Source: Apostichopus californicus
Taxonomy: Eukaryota > Echinodermata > Holothuroidea > Aspidochirotida > Stichopodidae
Assembly: GCA_020650975.1 (NCBI GenBank)
Contig: JAIPMN010018424.1
Coordinates: 1 to 23,145, forward strand
DNA length: 23,145 nt
Direction of reading: 5' to 3'
Shown here in pieces: positions 1 to 9,181 of the stretch. The translations under genes were made by a program, and so were the position numbers. The stretch's first letter is position 1; the number at the start of each line of letters is the position of its first letter. The notes beneath the pieces are model-generated. The model worked only from the letters and a program-made list of their open reading frames with translations, was not told the origin of the DNA and searched no databases.

Positions 1-536
1 TTGAACAGACAGGTTTCTCTGCTCTCTTACCATTGAAAAAAGTGCTATCAAAAAAGTATAATGCACGGTTCTATTTCATAGCGTGCAATAGAGCGGATTT
101 TTGCATGCAGTCGACGAGCAATTGACCAATCAAATGGCCGGAATATAATTAGGTGTTGTATATTAAACTATATTTCATAAACAGCAGAAATAGAAGAAAT
201 GGTATCAATGTATTGTCATTTCCTTGACTACGATTTTATAAATGGTTAATTTTAGATTTTGGAATCTGGCAATTGAGCAAAAATGATGGCATGGTGCTGT
301 TGCCTTTGTGTGAGAGCAGGGGGTGAGGAGTAGGAGGGGTGGGGGAGGTGCAAAATGGGGTTAAGGGTATTATGGCTTTACAAGTTACAGAGTATGCATG
401 CCCTATGGATAACAGTCTGATGCTTGTTCTCTTGTGCAACATACACTATCTGTATAGTGTTCATTGGTTATAATTGATTTATTTATATTCACATGAAGTT
501 AATAACTCCAACGTACTTTTGACAACATATTCCTAG
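1..536. other. Probable intron of the DUF4430-like gene
   Basis: AT-rich, no coding exon found on either strand. A G-rich run at 320-360 gives the - strand frame 236-442, which is low-complexity and not supported. Confidence 0.5.
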
Positions 537-626
537 TGGATCCTCCTCTGTGGTTGTCTGGAGATAAATTTTACCTCAAAGCGTTAAAGAAAGGTTTGAT
601 TGTACTCGAATCAAAAATCTCTTCAG
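537..626 (+). CDS. Possible extra upstream exon of the DUF4430-like gene (weak)
   Basis: A 90-nt stretch lies between an AG (535-536) and a GT (627-628). It is open in the frame reading DPPLWLSGDKFYLKALKKG and onward, and it is phase 1 at both ends, so it would splice in frame to the exon at 909. Against it, the other introns entering exons of that type follow an exon ending in a Pro-Leu-Gly turn and starting in phase 2, which this one does not. The acceptor pyrimidine tract is poor and a stop-free 90 nt is common by chance. I list it only as a candidate. The true preceding exon probably lies left of the window. Confidence 0.22.
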
Positions 627-908
627 GTACAAAGACTGGGTTTGAGTGTCGCTGGGTTAGCCTCCTCTAGCAGCTTCAATTTTAACTGGAACTTAAAATT
701 TGAAACCTTGGTAGTTGTGGTATGAACCAAGCATGTGTTTTCACAACAAGTCTCACCGTGTACCAAAGATAAATAGCCTACAAAGTTTTCTTCTTGCGGT
801 GCTATAATGACAGAGTCTCTTACTGGAAATGTATGTGGATGCTATTAATTAATCGTTAATATTTATCGTTGTGATGATTATTACTATTTCTTTGTTCGTT
901 ATTTAAAG

Positions 909-1263
909 CTTTGACTGAATTCAACCCTGTGGACGGAGAAGATGTCCACGTAGTGTTCAACGACTTCAGCCCCTACAGAGAGGACATTGAATACCTGTTA
1001 AGACATCTAAGGAACCGGGAAAGAGGAAGGTTCACTGGATACGACAGAGAAGAGGAGGAGGAGGATGATGATGATGAAGAGGAGGAGGAGATGGGGTACT
1101 TGCCTTTTGTGATCGAAGACGACTCTGAATCGCTCAACTTCAGCCTGATTGTGTTTAACAATCTTACTAATGAGTATGTAAGGTTTAACCTGACCATACT
1201 CGAGGGAGAGAATCTGCTACATGCAATGTATAGAGCTTGGAAGAATCCAGATATTGATTTCAG
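909..1263 (+). CDS. DUF4430 / transcobalamin-C-like protein, internal exon (module 1, first half)
   Basis: An internal exon of a gene entering from the left. Acceptor AG is at 907-908 and the donor GTAAGT starts at 1264; it enters in phase 1 and leaves in phase 2. The first part (LTEFNPVDGEDVHVVFNDFS) resembles the closing strand of a preceding domain: compare DLSAY and DLSPY at the same place in the later exons. Next comes a low-complexity acidic tract of Glu/Asp encoded by GAG/GAT triplets (about 1051-1090). A new domain then starts, with beta strands and the motif LEGENLLHAMYRAW, corresponding to the family's 'EG-x-LL-A-x-A' helix. NFS, NLT and NLT are N-glycosylation sequons, which suits a secreted or extracellular protein. 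The family fold is the beta domain at the C-terminus of transcobalamin/intrinsic factor (DUF4430); cobalamin binding by this protein is not shown. The antisense open frame here is a shadow. Confidence 0.78.
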
Positions 1264-1617
1264 GTAAGTGTAGTCAAGCTAAATAGACGGTTGTGTAGGC
1301 CAGAGGGTACCGTACAGCCGTGTACAGTAACTTGTTAGTAAAAGGCTACAGCAGTGATGTTTATATGCAGAGGAGTGCTTGGTATGAATATGCAGAGAAT
1401 TGCTTGGTATGAATTGCAATAAGTCTAGACAAAGTGTTCATGTTTACTTTTTAAAACAGACATTTTCCTCAAATTTTAAGCATCTCTTGACACATTAATG
1501 CAACCAAATCACAACATATATGTCCTGCATGTGTCAGCGATAATAAGCAACCTAATATTATATTAAAAATAATATCTAACCCCAAACCACTCTAACGGAT
1601 CTCCAATTGGGTTGCAG

Positions 1618-1772
1618 CTTTGGTGCGGCCCGTTTTACACTCTTTGGGAAGTTTGGTATGTATCCAGTGTCCGTCAACGGCTTGGCAAATGACCACCAGG
1701 CTTTCAACTTCTGGCTGGTGGAGAAGTACCAATCGTCGACAGATGAGATGACTGGCGACAACGGTCCACTGG
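1618..1772 (+). CDS. DUF4430 / transcobalamin-C-like protein, internal exon (module 1, second half)
   Basis: Acceptor TTGCAG ends at 1617 and the donor GT is at 1773-1774. It enters in phase 2 and exits in phase 1. Joined to the previous exon it reads DIDF-SFGAARFTLFGKFG followed by MYPVSVNGLANDHQAFNFWL, ending at GPLG. This is the core of the family: a glycine/aromatic turn, then a 'V-x-S-[VI]-N-G' strand, then a Trp-containing strand (usually 'YW-x-x-Y'). The Pro-Leu-Gly end leads into the next exon. Length and phase match the exon at 2881-3047, so the two are copies of one module. Confidence 0.78.
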
Positions 1773-2033
1773 GTACGCAGTTTACTATTTGATCGTTTGT
1801 AAAGGTTATTGGCAATACCAGAAACTCTTCATTACATGGGGGGGGGCGGGGGTGGAAGGGATGGTAAAGTGAGTGGTTGCAGAGGGTGCTGTGTCTTTTT
1901 GTAAGGAAAGAAAAGTGATTCCACTAAACACATATAGTCAGGGTTGCTTTTTTTTTTTCCTTTTATCTCTTATTTTTCCAAATTACAATCATATTTATTT
2001 CTAGTGAGTGTTTTTTTTCTTTCTTTTCGACAG

Positions 2034-2292
2034 GGTTGATAGATGCTGTCCCTTACGCTGGAGAAACATATACTTTGGTCTACGCTGATCTTAGTGCCTA
2101 CAAAGATGATCTTGTTCCGTCTGAACTACCGGCAGACATAGACGTAGAAACGGACCAGACCCTCACGTTTACTCTGTACATCGTCAACAATGTCACTGAG
2201 AAGCACTGCGGCTTCAATCTCACCGTCATTGAAGGAGAGAATCTTCTCGAGGGCTTGAAACGTGCTTGGAAAGACCCGGAAATTAACTTTAA
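2034..2292 (+). CDS. DUF4430 / transcobalamin-C-like protein, internal exon (module 1 end, module 2 start)
   Basis: Acceptor CGACAG ends at 2033 after a strong pyrimidine tract, and the donor GTAAGC starts at 2293. It enters in phase 1 and exits in phase 2. It opens with LIDAVPYAGETYTLVYADLS, the last strand of module 1, and closes with VIEGENLLEGLKRAW, the helix of module 2. It aligns along its length with the exon at 909-1263 but lacks the acidic insert. Sequons NVT and NLT are present, and NVT/NLT spacing is shared with the first module. Same gene as its neighbours; function beyond the domain family is unknown. Confidence 0.8.
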
Positions 2293-2768
2293 GTAAGCCT
2301 CCTTACGATCTTCCCTGCCAACAGCAAATACCACCCAAGACCCCTGTAATGGGCCAAAAACACAGGGGAGATTGAATATCTACCCGAGTTGTTAATGCTA
2401 GCCATACAGGAACGCTCCTTTGCACAAATACATGATTAAACACAGAGTTGTACTATTTCAGTGGTCAAACCAAACTTGTCTTCACACATAGGAAAGTAAT
2501 GCTGGCCATTAGAGCACTTGTGTTTACAATCATACAGGTGACTGGTCAATTAATTAGGTGCACTCAAGAATGAATCCTAATAAGCAGTATTTGGGGTAGT
2601 TTATGCTATCAAGAAACAAAATTTATTAATGCTTGAGTGAATTTGAGGAGTACTTTTTTGCTATAGGCAGGCTTGACCATCACCTGTAAGCGTACCTCCT
2701 TATCATTGTAATTGCAATCTTTCTCTTTGTTTGTTTATTTATGATATTTTTTATATATTTATTTGCCA

Positions 2769-2791
2769 GGGGGTGGGGATGGGGGTGGGGG
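2769..2791 (+). other. G-quadruplex-type motif in intron
   Basis: Four G runs of 4-5 bases are separated by 1-2 base loops (GGGGG-T-GGGG-AT-GGGGG-T-GGGGG). This fits the consensus for an intramolecular quadruplex on the coding strand, about 90 nt before the exon at 2881. Confidence 0.6.
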
Positions 2792-2880
2792 TGATTAGGC
2801 TTGCCTGATAAATGCAAAATATCCGTTGCTTGTATTACAAACAGAAGTTTATTGATATTTTCTTGTTTTGTTGCTTCCAG

Positions 2881-3047
2881 TTTCCAAGTAGAAGTCTTTA
2901 GCCTGGTCGGATATTACGGAGCCTTCCTGACTTCAGTCAATGATGTAAGGAATGACATGGAGGACTTGTACGTATGGTTGGTGGTGCAAGATGAGGAAAG
3001 CCAAGGGATTGAAAACATCCCATCTTGGGGTGGCCATCAACCTTTGG
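2881..3047 (+). CDS. DUF4430 / transcobalamin-C-like protein, internal exon (module 2, second half)
   Basis: Acceptor GCTTCCAG ends at 2880 and the donor GTAAGG starts at 3048; phase 2 in, phase 1 out. The joined protein reads NFQVEVFSLVGYYGAFLTSV-ND, then a Trp-containing strand (LYVWLVVQDEE), a loop with PSWGG, and HQPLG. This is the same core as exon 1618-1772, with a slightly longer loop before the Pro-Leu-Gly end. The ATG-initiated frame from 2801 is not a gene start, because it runs through the intron and acceptor. Confidence 0.78.
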
Positions 3048-3156
3048 GTAAGGAAACAACATTGTTGCTATTGATAACAAAACTTAATCGCCATCTTCTT
3101 AAAATTATTGTCATGGGGGAATGAGGTTGGGGGGGGAGGGTGTCCATTTGAGATTA

Positions 3157-3174
3157 TGCATGCATGCATGCATT
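3157..3174. repeat. (ATGC)n microsatellite
   Basis: A short run of ATGC units just before the 41-bp minisatellite array. Confidence 0.7.
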
Positions 3175-3191
3175 TGGTGGTGACCTCTTAA

Positions 3192-6100
3192 AGGACTAGA
3201 CTAGCAGCTACATCTCTACATGATAACTGAGCTGGACCAGACTAGCAGCTTCATCTCTACATGATAACAGTGCTGGACCAGACTAGTAGCTTCATCTCTA
3301 TATGATAACAGTGCTGGACCAGACTAGTAGCTTAATCTCTACATAATATCTGAGCTGGACCAGACTAGTAGCTTCATCTCTACATGATATCTGAGCTGGA
3401 CCAGACTAGTAGCTTCATCTCTACATAATATCTGAGCTGGACCAGACTAGTAGCTTCATCTCTACATGATATCTGAGCTGGACCAGACTAGTAGCTACAT
3501 CTCTACATGATATCTGTGCTGGACCAGACTAGTAGCTTCATCTCTACATAATATCTGAGCTGGACCAGACTAGTAGCTTCATCTCTACATGATATCTGTG
3601 CTGGAACAGACTAGTAGCTTCATCTCTACATGATATCTGTGCTGGAACAGACTAGTAGCTTCATCTCTACATGATATCTGAGCTGGACCAGACTAGTAGC
3701 TTCATCTCTACATGATATCTGTGCTGGAACAGACTAGTAGCTTCATCTCTACATAATATCTGAGCTGGACCAGACTAGTAGCTTCATCTCTACATGATAT
3801 CTGAGCTGGACCAGACTAGTAGCTTATTCTCTACATAATATCTGAGCTGGACCAGACTAGTAGCTTAATCTCTATGTGATAACAGTGCTGGACCAGACTA
3901 GTAGCTTCATCTCTACATGATATCTGAGCTGGACCAGACTAGTAGCTTCATCTCTACATGATATCTAAGCTGGACCAGACTAGTAGCTTCATCTCTACAT
4001 GATAACAGTGCTGGACCAGACTAGTAGCTTCATCTCCACATGATAACAGAGCTGGACCAGACTAGTAGCTTCATCTCTACATGATAACTGAGCTGGACCA
4101 GACTAGCAGCTTCATCTCTACATGATAACAGTGCTGGACCAGACTAGTAGCTTAATCTCTATATGATAACAGTGCTGGACCAGACTAGTAGCTTAATCTC
4201 TACATAATATCTGAGCTGGACCAGACTAGTAGCTTCATCTCTACATAATATCTGAGCTGGACCAGACTAGTAGCTTCATCTCTACATGATATCTGAGCTG
4301 GACCAGACTAGTAGCTACATCTCTACATGATATCTGAGCTGGACCAGACTAGTAGCTTAATCTCTATATGATAACAGTGCTGGACCAGACTAGTAGCTTC
4401 ATCTCTACATAATATCTGAGCTGGACCAGACTAGTAGCTTCATCTCTACATGATATCTGTGCTGGAACAGACTAGTAGCTTCATCTCTACATGATATCTG
4501 TGCTGGAACAGACTAGTAGCTTCATCTCTACATAATATCTGAGCTGGACCAGACTAGTAGCTTCATCTCTACATGATATCTGTGCTGGAACAGACTAGTA
4601 GCTTCATCTCTACATAATATCTGAGCTGGACCAGACTAGTAGCTTCATCTCTACATGATATCTGAGCTGGACCAGACTAGTAGCTTATTCTCTACATAAT
4701 ATCTGAGCTGGACCAGACTAGTAGCTTAATCTCTATGTGATAACAGTGCTGGACCAGACTAGTAGCTTCATCTCTACATGATATCTGAGCTGGACCAGAC
4801 TAGTAGCTTCATCTCTACATGATATCTAAGCTGGACCAGACTAGTAGCTTCATCTCTACGTGATAACAGTGCTGGACCAGACTAGTAGCTTCATCTCTAC
4901 ATGATAACAGAGCTGGACCAGACTAGTAGCTTCATCTCTACATGATAACTGAGCTGGACCAGACTAGTAGCTTCATCTCTACATGATATCTGAGCTGGAC
5001 CAGACTAGTAGCTTCATCTCTACATAATATCTGAGCTGGACCAGACTAGTAGCTTCATCTCTACATGATATCTGAGCTGGACCAGACTAGTAGCTTCTTC
5101 TCTGCATAATATCTGAGCTGGACCAGACTAGTAGCTTCATCTCTACATGATATCTGTGCTGGAACAGACTAGTAGCTTCATCTCTACATAATATCTAAGC
5201 TGGACCAGACTAGAAGCTTCATCTCTACATGATATCTGAGCTGGACCAGACTAGTAGCTTATTCCTTACATAATATCTGAGCTGGACCAGACTAGTAGCT
5301 CAATCTCTATGTGATAACAGTGCTGGACCAGACTAGTAGCTTCATCTCTACATGATATCTGAACTGGACCAGACTAATTGCTTCATCTCTACATGATATC
5401 TGAGCTGGACCAGACTAGTAGCTTCATCTCTACATGATAACAGTGCTGGACCAGACTAGTAGCTTCATCTCTTCATGATAACAGAGCTGGACCAGACTAG
5501 TAGCTTCATCTCTACATGATAACAGAGCTGGACCAGACTAGCAGCTTCATCTCTACATGATAACAGTGCTGGACCAGACAAGTAGCTTATTCTCTATATA
5601 ATAGCAGTGCTGGACCAGACTAGTAGCTTAATCTCTACATAATATCTGAGCTGGACCAGACTAGTAGCTTCATCTCTACATGATATCTGAGCTGGACCAG
5701 ACTAGTAGCTTCATCTCTACATAATATCTGAGCTGGACCAGACTAGTAGCTACATCTCTACATGATATCTGAGCTGGACCAGACTAGTAGCTACATCCCT
5801 ACATGATATCTGTGCTGGAACAGACTAGTAGCTTCATCTCTACATGATATCTGTGCTGGAACAGACTAGTAGCTTCATCTCTACATGATATCTGTGCTGG
5901 AACAGACTAGTAGCTTCATCTCTACATAATATCTGAGCTGGACCAGACTAGTAGCTTCATCTCTACATGATATCTGTGCTGGAACAGACTAGTAGCTTCA
6001 TCTCTACATAATATCTGAGCTGGACCAGACTAGAAGCTTCATCTCTACATGATATCTGAGCTGGACCAGACTAGTAGCTTATTCTCTACATAATATCTGA

Positions 6101-6281
6101 GCTGGACCAGACTAGAAGCTTAATCTCTATATGATAACAGAGCTGGACCGGACTAGCAGCTTCATCTCTACATGATAACAGAGCTGGTCCAGACTAGCAG
6201 CTTCATCTCTACATGATAACTGAACTGGACCAGACTAGTAGCTTCATCTCTACATGATAACAGAGCTGGACCAGACTATAA
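3192..6281. repeat. 41-bp minisatellite array with 861-bp higher-order structure
   Basis: About 75 head-to-tail units of 41 bp, typified by CAGACTAGTAGCTTCATCTC followed by TACATGATATCTGAGCTGGAC. Variant letters (ATAATATCTGAG, ATAACAGTGC, GTGCTGGAACAG) recur in a fixed order. Three variants recur exactly 861 bp apart (21 x 41): the ATTCTCT unit (3821, 4682), the TATGTGA unit (3862, 4723) and the ATATCTAAGC unit (3961, 4822). Later recurrences are 574 bp (14 units; 4682 to 5256) and 820 bp (20 units; 5256 to 6076) away, so some blocks lost units. The whole array sits in the last intron of the + strand gene. 41 is not a multiple of three and the array carries stops, so it is not coding. Confidence 0.97.
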
Positions 6282-6425
6282 TTGAGTTTCATCTCTAGAT
6301 GAAAAATTTGTCATTCTGTAATGAAGTGGCAAACTAGAACTGGACAATATAATAAGTTTCATCTCTCGATGGAAACAGTTTTGTTCTGTGTTTGAGAATA
6401 TTGAGCTGGGACTGGACAATATCTT
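6282..6425. repeat. Degenerate edge units of the 41-bp family
   Basis: Beyond the homogeneous array, two to three diverged elements keep the GTTTCATCTCT-GATG core and an ACTGGACAATAT junction but have irregular spacing. They look like old, unhomogenised units at the array edge, next to the exon acceptor at 6521. Confidence 0.6.
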
Positions 6426-6521
6426 TCTCTAGCTGCATAAAACTGTTTCAATCATAACAACACCCATAATTTATATTCATCAGTATTTGATATTTCTTTC
6501 ATGTTCTTTTGATATTCACAG

Positions 6522-6652
6522 GAGTGACAGATGTGGTTCCCATGGCTGGGTACAATATTTTCCTCATCTATAAAGATCTAAGCCCCTATTCTGACCTGTT
6601 TGGAGAAGACGAAGAAGAGGTACACATGTATCAAGGAAATCGACAGGGGTAG
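6522..6652 (+). CDS. DUF4430 / transcobalamin-C-like protein, probable terminal exon
   Basis: Acceptor ATTCACAG ends at 6521. The phase-1 join to the previous exon gives PLG-VTDVVPMAGYNIFLIYKDLSPY, the closing strand of module 2. It is followed by a short acidic stretch (FGEDEEE) and a stop TAG at 6650-6652. No further module-like exon is seen before the convergent neighbour, so I take this as the 3' coding end. An alternative is a donor at GAG/GTACAC (6620) leading to a distal exon. The exon follows a 3.5-kb intron filled with a minisatellite. Confidence 0.65.
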
Positions 6653-7292
6653 AAATACTTCGTTTTTTTAAATTTTTTTATTTGTAGCTGTGGCATCTTC
6701 ATTTTGTAATTCTGTAATTCATCTTTCTTAATGACTAATCTACTTATTATTACTTGTGTCCTTTACTTTAACTTCCTTTGGAACAATCAAGTGACCAATT
6801 ATCTATTTTAAAGTTCAGTTCTATATGTGTTAACGACTAACGATTATGCGGGTCGATGTATGTATTCTAAAATAACTGTAACTTTCACTTTCTTAACAAC
6901 TTTTCCTGCCTTGATAGAAAGAAAAAAATGTGACAACATCAGGCAGTTTCTTTAATAGATGTTATAACAGTGATCGGTCTTGCTTCGTTGGTCGTCAGAG
7001 GAGAGGCATTTTAATAGACATCAGTAACTAAAAGATACAACTCATTTTTTAGTTTTAAAATGATTTGAATAATTGTAATTCGACTAATCTTCACATTAAA
7101 ATTCATGATAAATGGTAAAGCTATTTTAAAGCTATCTACTGTTTATGGGAGAGAGAGGTCGTTAACATTGCATCCAGCAATCATGACACCAGGTCTGTTT
7201 CAAAGCCCAGCTCTGATCAACTTTTCTGGAAGTTTTATTTGTTGTTGTTGCTGTTGTTTTTCATTTCTCTATAAAGTGGTTCTTATTTTGGT

Positions 7293-7298
7293 AAATAA
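7293..7298 (+). terminator. Candidate polyadenylation signal of the DUF4430-like gene
   Basis: AATAAA lies about 640 nt after the stop codon. A strongly GT-rich stretch follows at 7338-7430, the usual composition of a downstream cleavage element. No transcript evidence is available. Confidence 0.4.
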
Positions 7299-7337
7299 AA
7301 AAAAGCAATGCTGTGCATGCTTTAATAATGAGACTTT

Positions 7338-7425
7338 CTTTGTGTCGTGTTTTGTGTCGTGTTTGTGTCGTGTTTGTGACGTGTTTGTGACGTGTTTGTG
7401 TCAAAACAAAAATGTTTTGTGTCGT
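7338..7425. repeat. 11-bp GT-rich short tandem repeat
   Basis: Several imperfect copies of GTGTTTGTGAC or GTGTTTGTGTC lie in tandem just after the AATAAA at 7293. Confidence 0.7.
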
Positions 7426-8058
7426 GATTCTGTTTAGAGGCCTATTTCTTTGGTTATCATTCTTGCCTTCTTGATGTTAACAATTGTGATTGTTATTAAT
7501 ACTAATATTTCATTTTCATTTCTTGTTTTGTACAATTTAGTCATAGCTGGAACATTTAACAAGTCTTTCATAAAAGTGTGTGTGTGGAGGGGGGTGGAAG
7601 GGGGGGAGTGGGGTGAGGGGAAACAGCAGATCCAGAAATGATGAAAGAAAATGAGAAAGAAATATGGAGCAATTTCAACATCAATAAAGAAAGAGAAAAC
7701 ATATAGAAGAATAATTAATTAGTGGATGAAAATTTTGGGACTAAAATTATTGCAAATTATTGGAATATTTATCACAGCTAAATGATATTGAACAGAATTA
7801 TTGGCCCAAACCGCTTAGGGTGGTGTCACTAAACTCTGTAAAAGTTTTCAACAGTTCTTCTTATAGCATGTCTCACCATACTCAGAGGCGATATATTATT
7901 AGTGAGAGAAATGCTTTAAAAGTGAATGAAACTGCTTTCTTTGATGTTTGAGCATGTGTGGCCATTCTTTGACTCTCTAGCATATTTAGGGGAATGGCAG
8001 GGGAGCGGGAGGGGCCTCTTAATGACATGAAAAAAATCCTGCCCGCGACAAGCTGTCC

Positions 8059-8206
8059 TAGCTAAAGATGGCAGTGACAATTTTGATTTGACACATGTTG
8101 ATGATATACTTCTGTGGTGTGACCAATCTATTGATCAATGTAAGTTCCATGAATTTTTGCTAGAAACTCAAACTAATGGTTATATTCATGTTAAGTTTTG
8201 TATTTG
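8059..8206 (+). pseudogene. Possible reverse-transcriptase-like remnant (weak)
   Basis: One frame without an ATG start reads KDGSDNFDLTHVDDILLWCD and continues QSIDQCKFHEFLLETQTNGY before a TGA. The HVDDILLW block, followed about 12 residues on by a Phe-His-Glu-Phe-Leu block, is reminiscent of the Tyr-x-Asp-Asp catalytic box and following helix of retroelement polymerases (first position His instead of Tyr). No other polymerase motif is found nearby, so this is at most a short relic and could be chance. Confidence 0.2.
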
Positions 8207-8821
8207 AATATTATCTGCTTTTCCCCCTCACTGCCCATCTTACAATTATTTGGAGAACCAAAGGGCTAACAGGAAAGCTTTTGGTTTGTGTTTTTGGACA
8301 CTAAATTTTAATACCGGTAGCACTCCTAAACTTTGGAGGCAACTCTGCAATGCCTTTTAACACAGGTGATCATTTGCAATGTAAAAATGTTTTGTGCCTC
8401 AGAAACGATACAGAGGAACTGATGTTTTATATTTCCAGTTTTTTGCTGCAAAAGTAACAATGGGTTTTTTGAAAGATCAAGAAAGCCATTTAAGTAGTTT
8501 ATCACAACGACACATTATTTTGGCAACAAGGTTTGTAGCTGACGCACATAGCATGTAAGAATTGGGGCCACATTTGTAACTGGCCTCCCCTCCCCCAACC
8601 AGCCCACCACCAACCATCTACCACTCCCTCATATCTTCTGCTGCCAAATTTTCACAAAGTAATACAATTAGCTGTTCATAACCTTTTGATGAGAAATGAA
8701 ATACTTTCAAGACCTCTTTAGACAGAACTTTGCACCAATGACTTTATCTGTCGGAAGTTCCATCAGCATTTGTCTTGTGAAAATAGAATATGTGATTGCC
8801 AGTAGTTATTTCACTTATATC

Positions 8822-8829
8822 AGACAAGT
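8822..8829. repeat. Left target-site duplication of the MITE
   Basis: AGACAAGT, identical to 9174-9181. Confidence 0.88.
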
Positions 8830-9173
8830 CAGTGGCGTAGGAAAGTACTTTTGAGTGGGGGGGCTGAAGACTGATGGCCGGCATGGGGGAGGGGTCTTTT
8901 TTTGGAATTTTTTTGCATTTCCAGGTGGCCTCAGATGCAATTTGGTGCAATATAGCACACTTCAACACCCACTCCATTTTGTAAATAATTTTTCATTTTC
9001 ACCTGGCCTTAGATGCAATTTGGTGCTCCAAATGAGATTTTTTTCTCATTTGGAAATGAAAAATGGGTTTTCTGACTTGCGGAGCGGGGGGGCGGAATGA
9101 TACTTCCGCCCCACCATATTTTTCACTGGGGGGGCTGGCGCCCCCCCCAGCCCCACCGGTTCCTACGCCCTTG
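8830..9173. mobile_element. hAT-like non-autonomous DNA transposon (MITE)
   Basis: A 344-bp element with terminal inverted repeats CAGTGGCGTAGGAA and, at the right end, the complement of CAAGGGCGTAGGAA (12 of 14 match). It is flanked by a perfect 8-bp target-site duplication, AGACAAGT at 8822-8829 and 9174-9181. An 8-bp duplication with CA...TG ends is typical of the hAT superfamily. Subterminal G-rich/C-rich stretches face each other. Inside are a direct repeat (AGATGCAATTTGGTGC, twice) and a perfect 10-bp stem hairpin at 9028-9053. There is no transposase, so it would have been mobilised in trans. Confidence 0.88.
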
Positions 9174-9181
9174 AGACAAGT
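9174..9181. repeat. Right target-site duplication of the MITE
   Basis: AGACAAGT, identical to 8822-8829. Confidence 0.88.

Larger units (their letters stand above)
6653..8058. other. 3' UTR and intergenic sequence without recognised genes
   Basis: AT-rich sequence after the + strand gene. Apart from the poly(A) signal, the GT-rich repeat and a G-rich run near 7590, I see nothing coding. Open frames at 7105-7437, 7450-7641 and 7760-7951 lack family features and are low-complexity or short. Confidence 0.6.

Noticed and set aside
973-1197. - strand frame with a long serine run
   Set aside because: Antisense shadow of the acidic triplet repeat in the exon at 909-1263.
3192-6281. CRISPR-like array
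   Set aside because: The units are contiguous with no unique spacers, and the DNA is clearly animal; it is a minisatellite.
8744-9100. Open frames on both strands over the MITE
   Set aside because: They lie in a non-autonomous transposon without transposase motifs.
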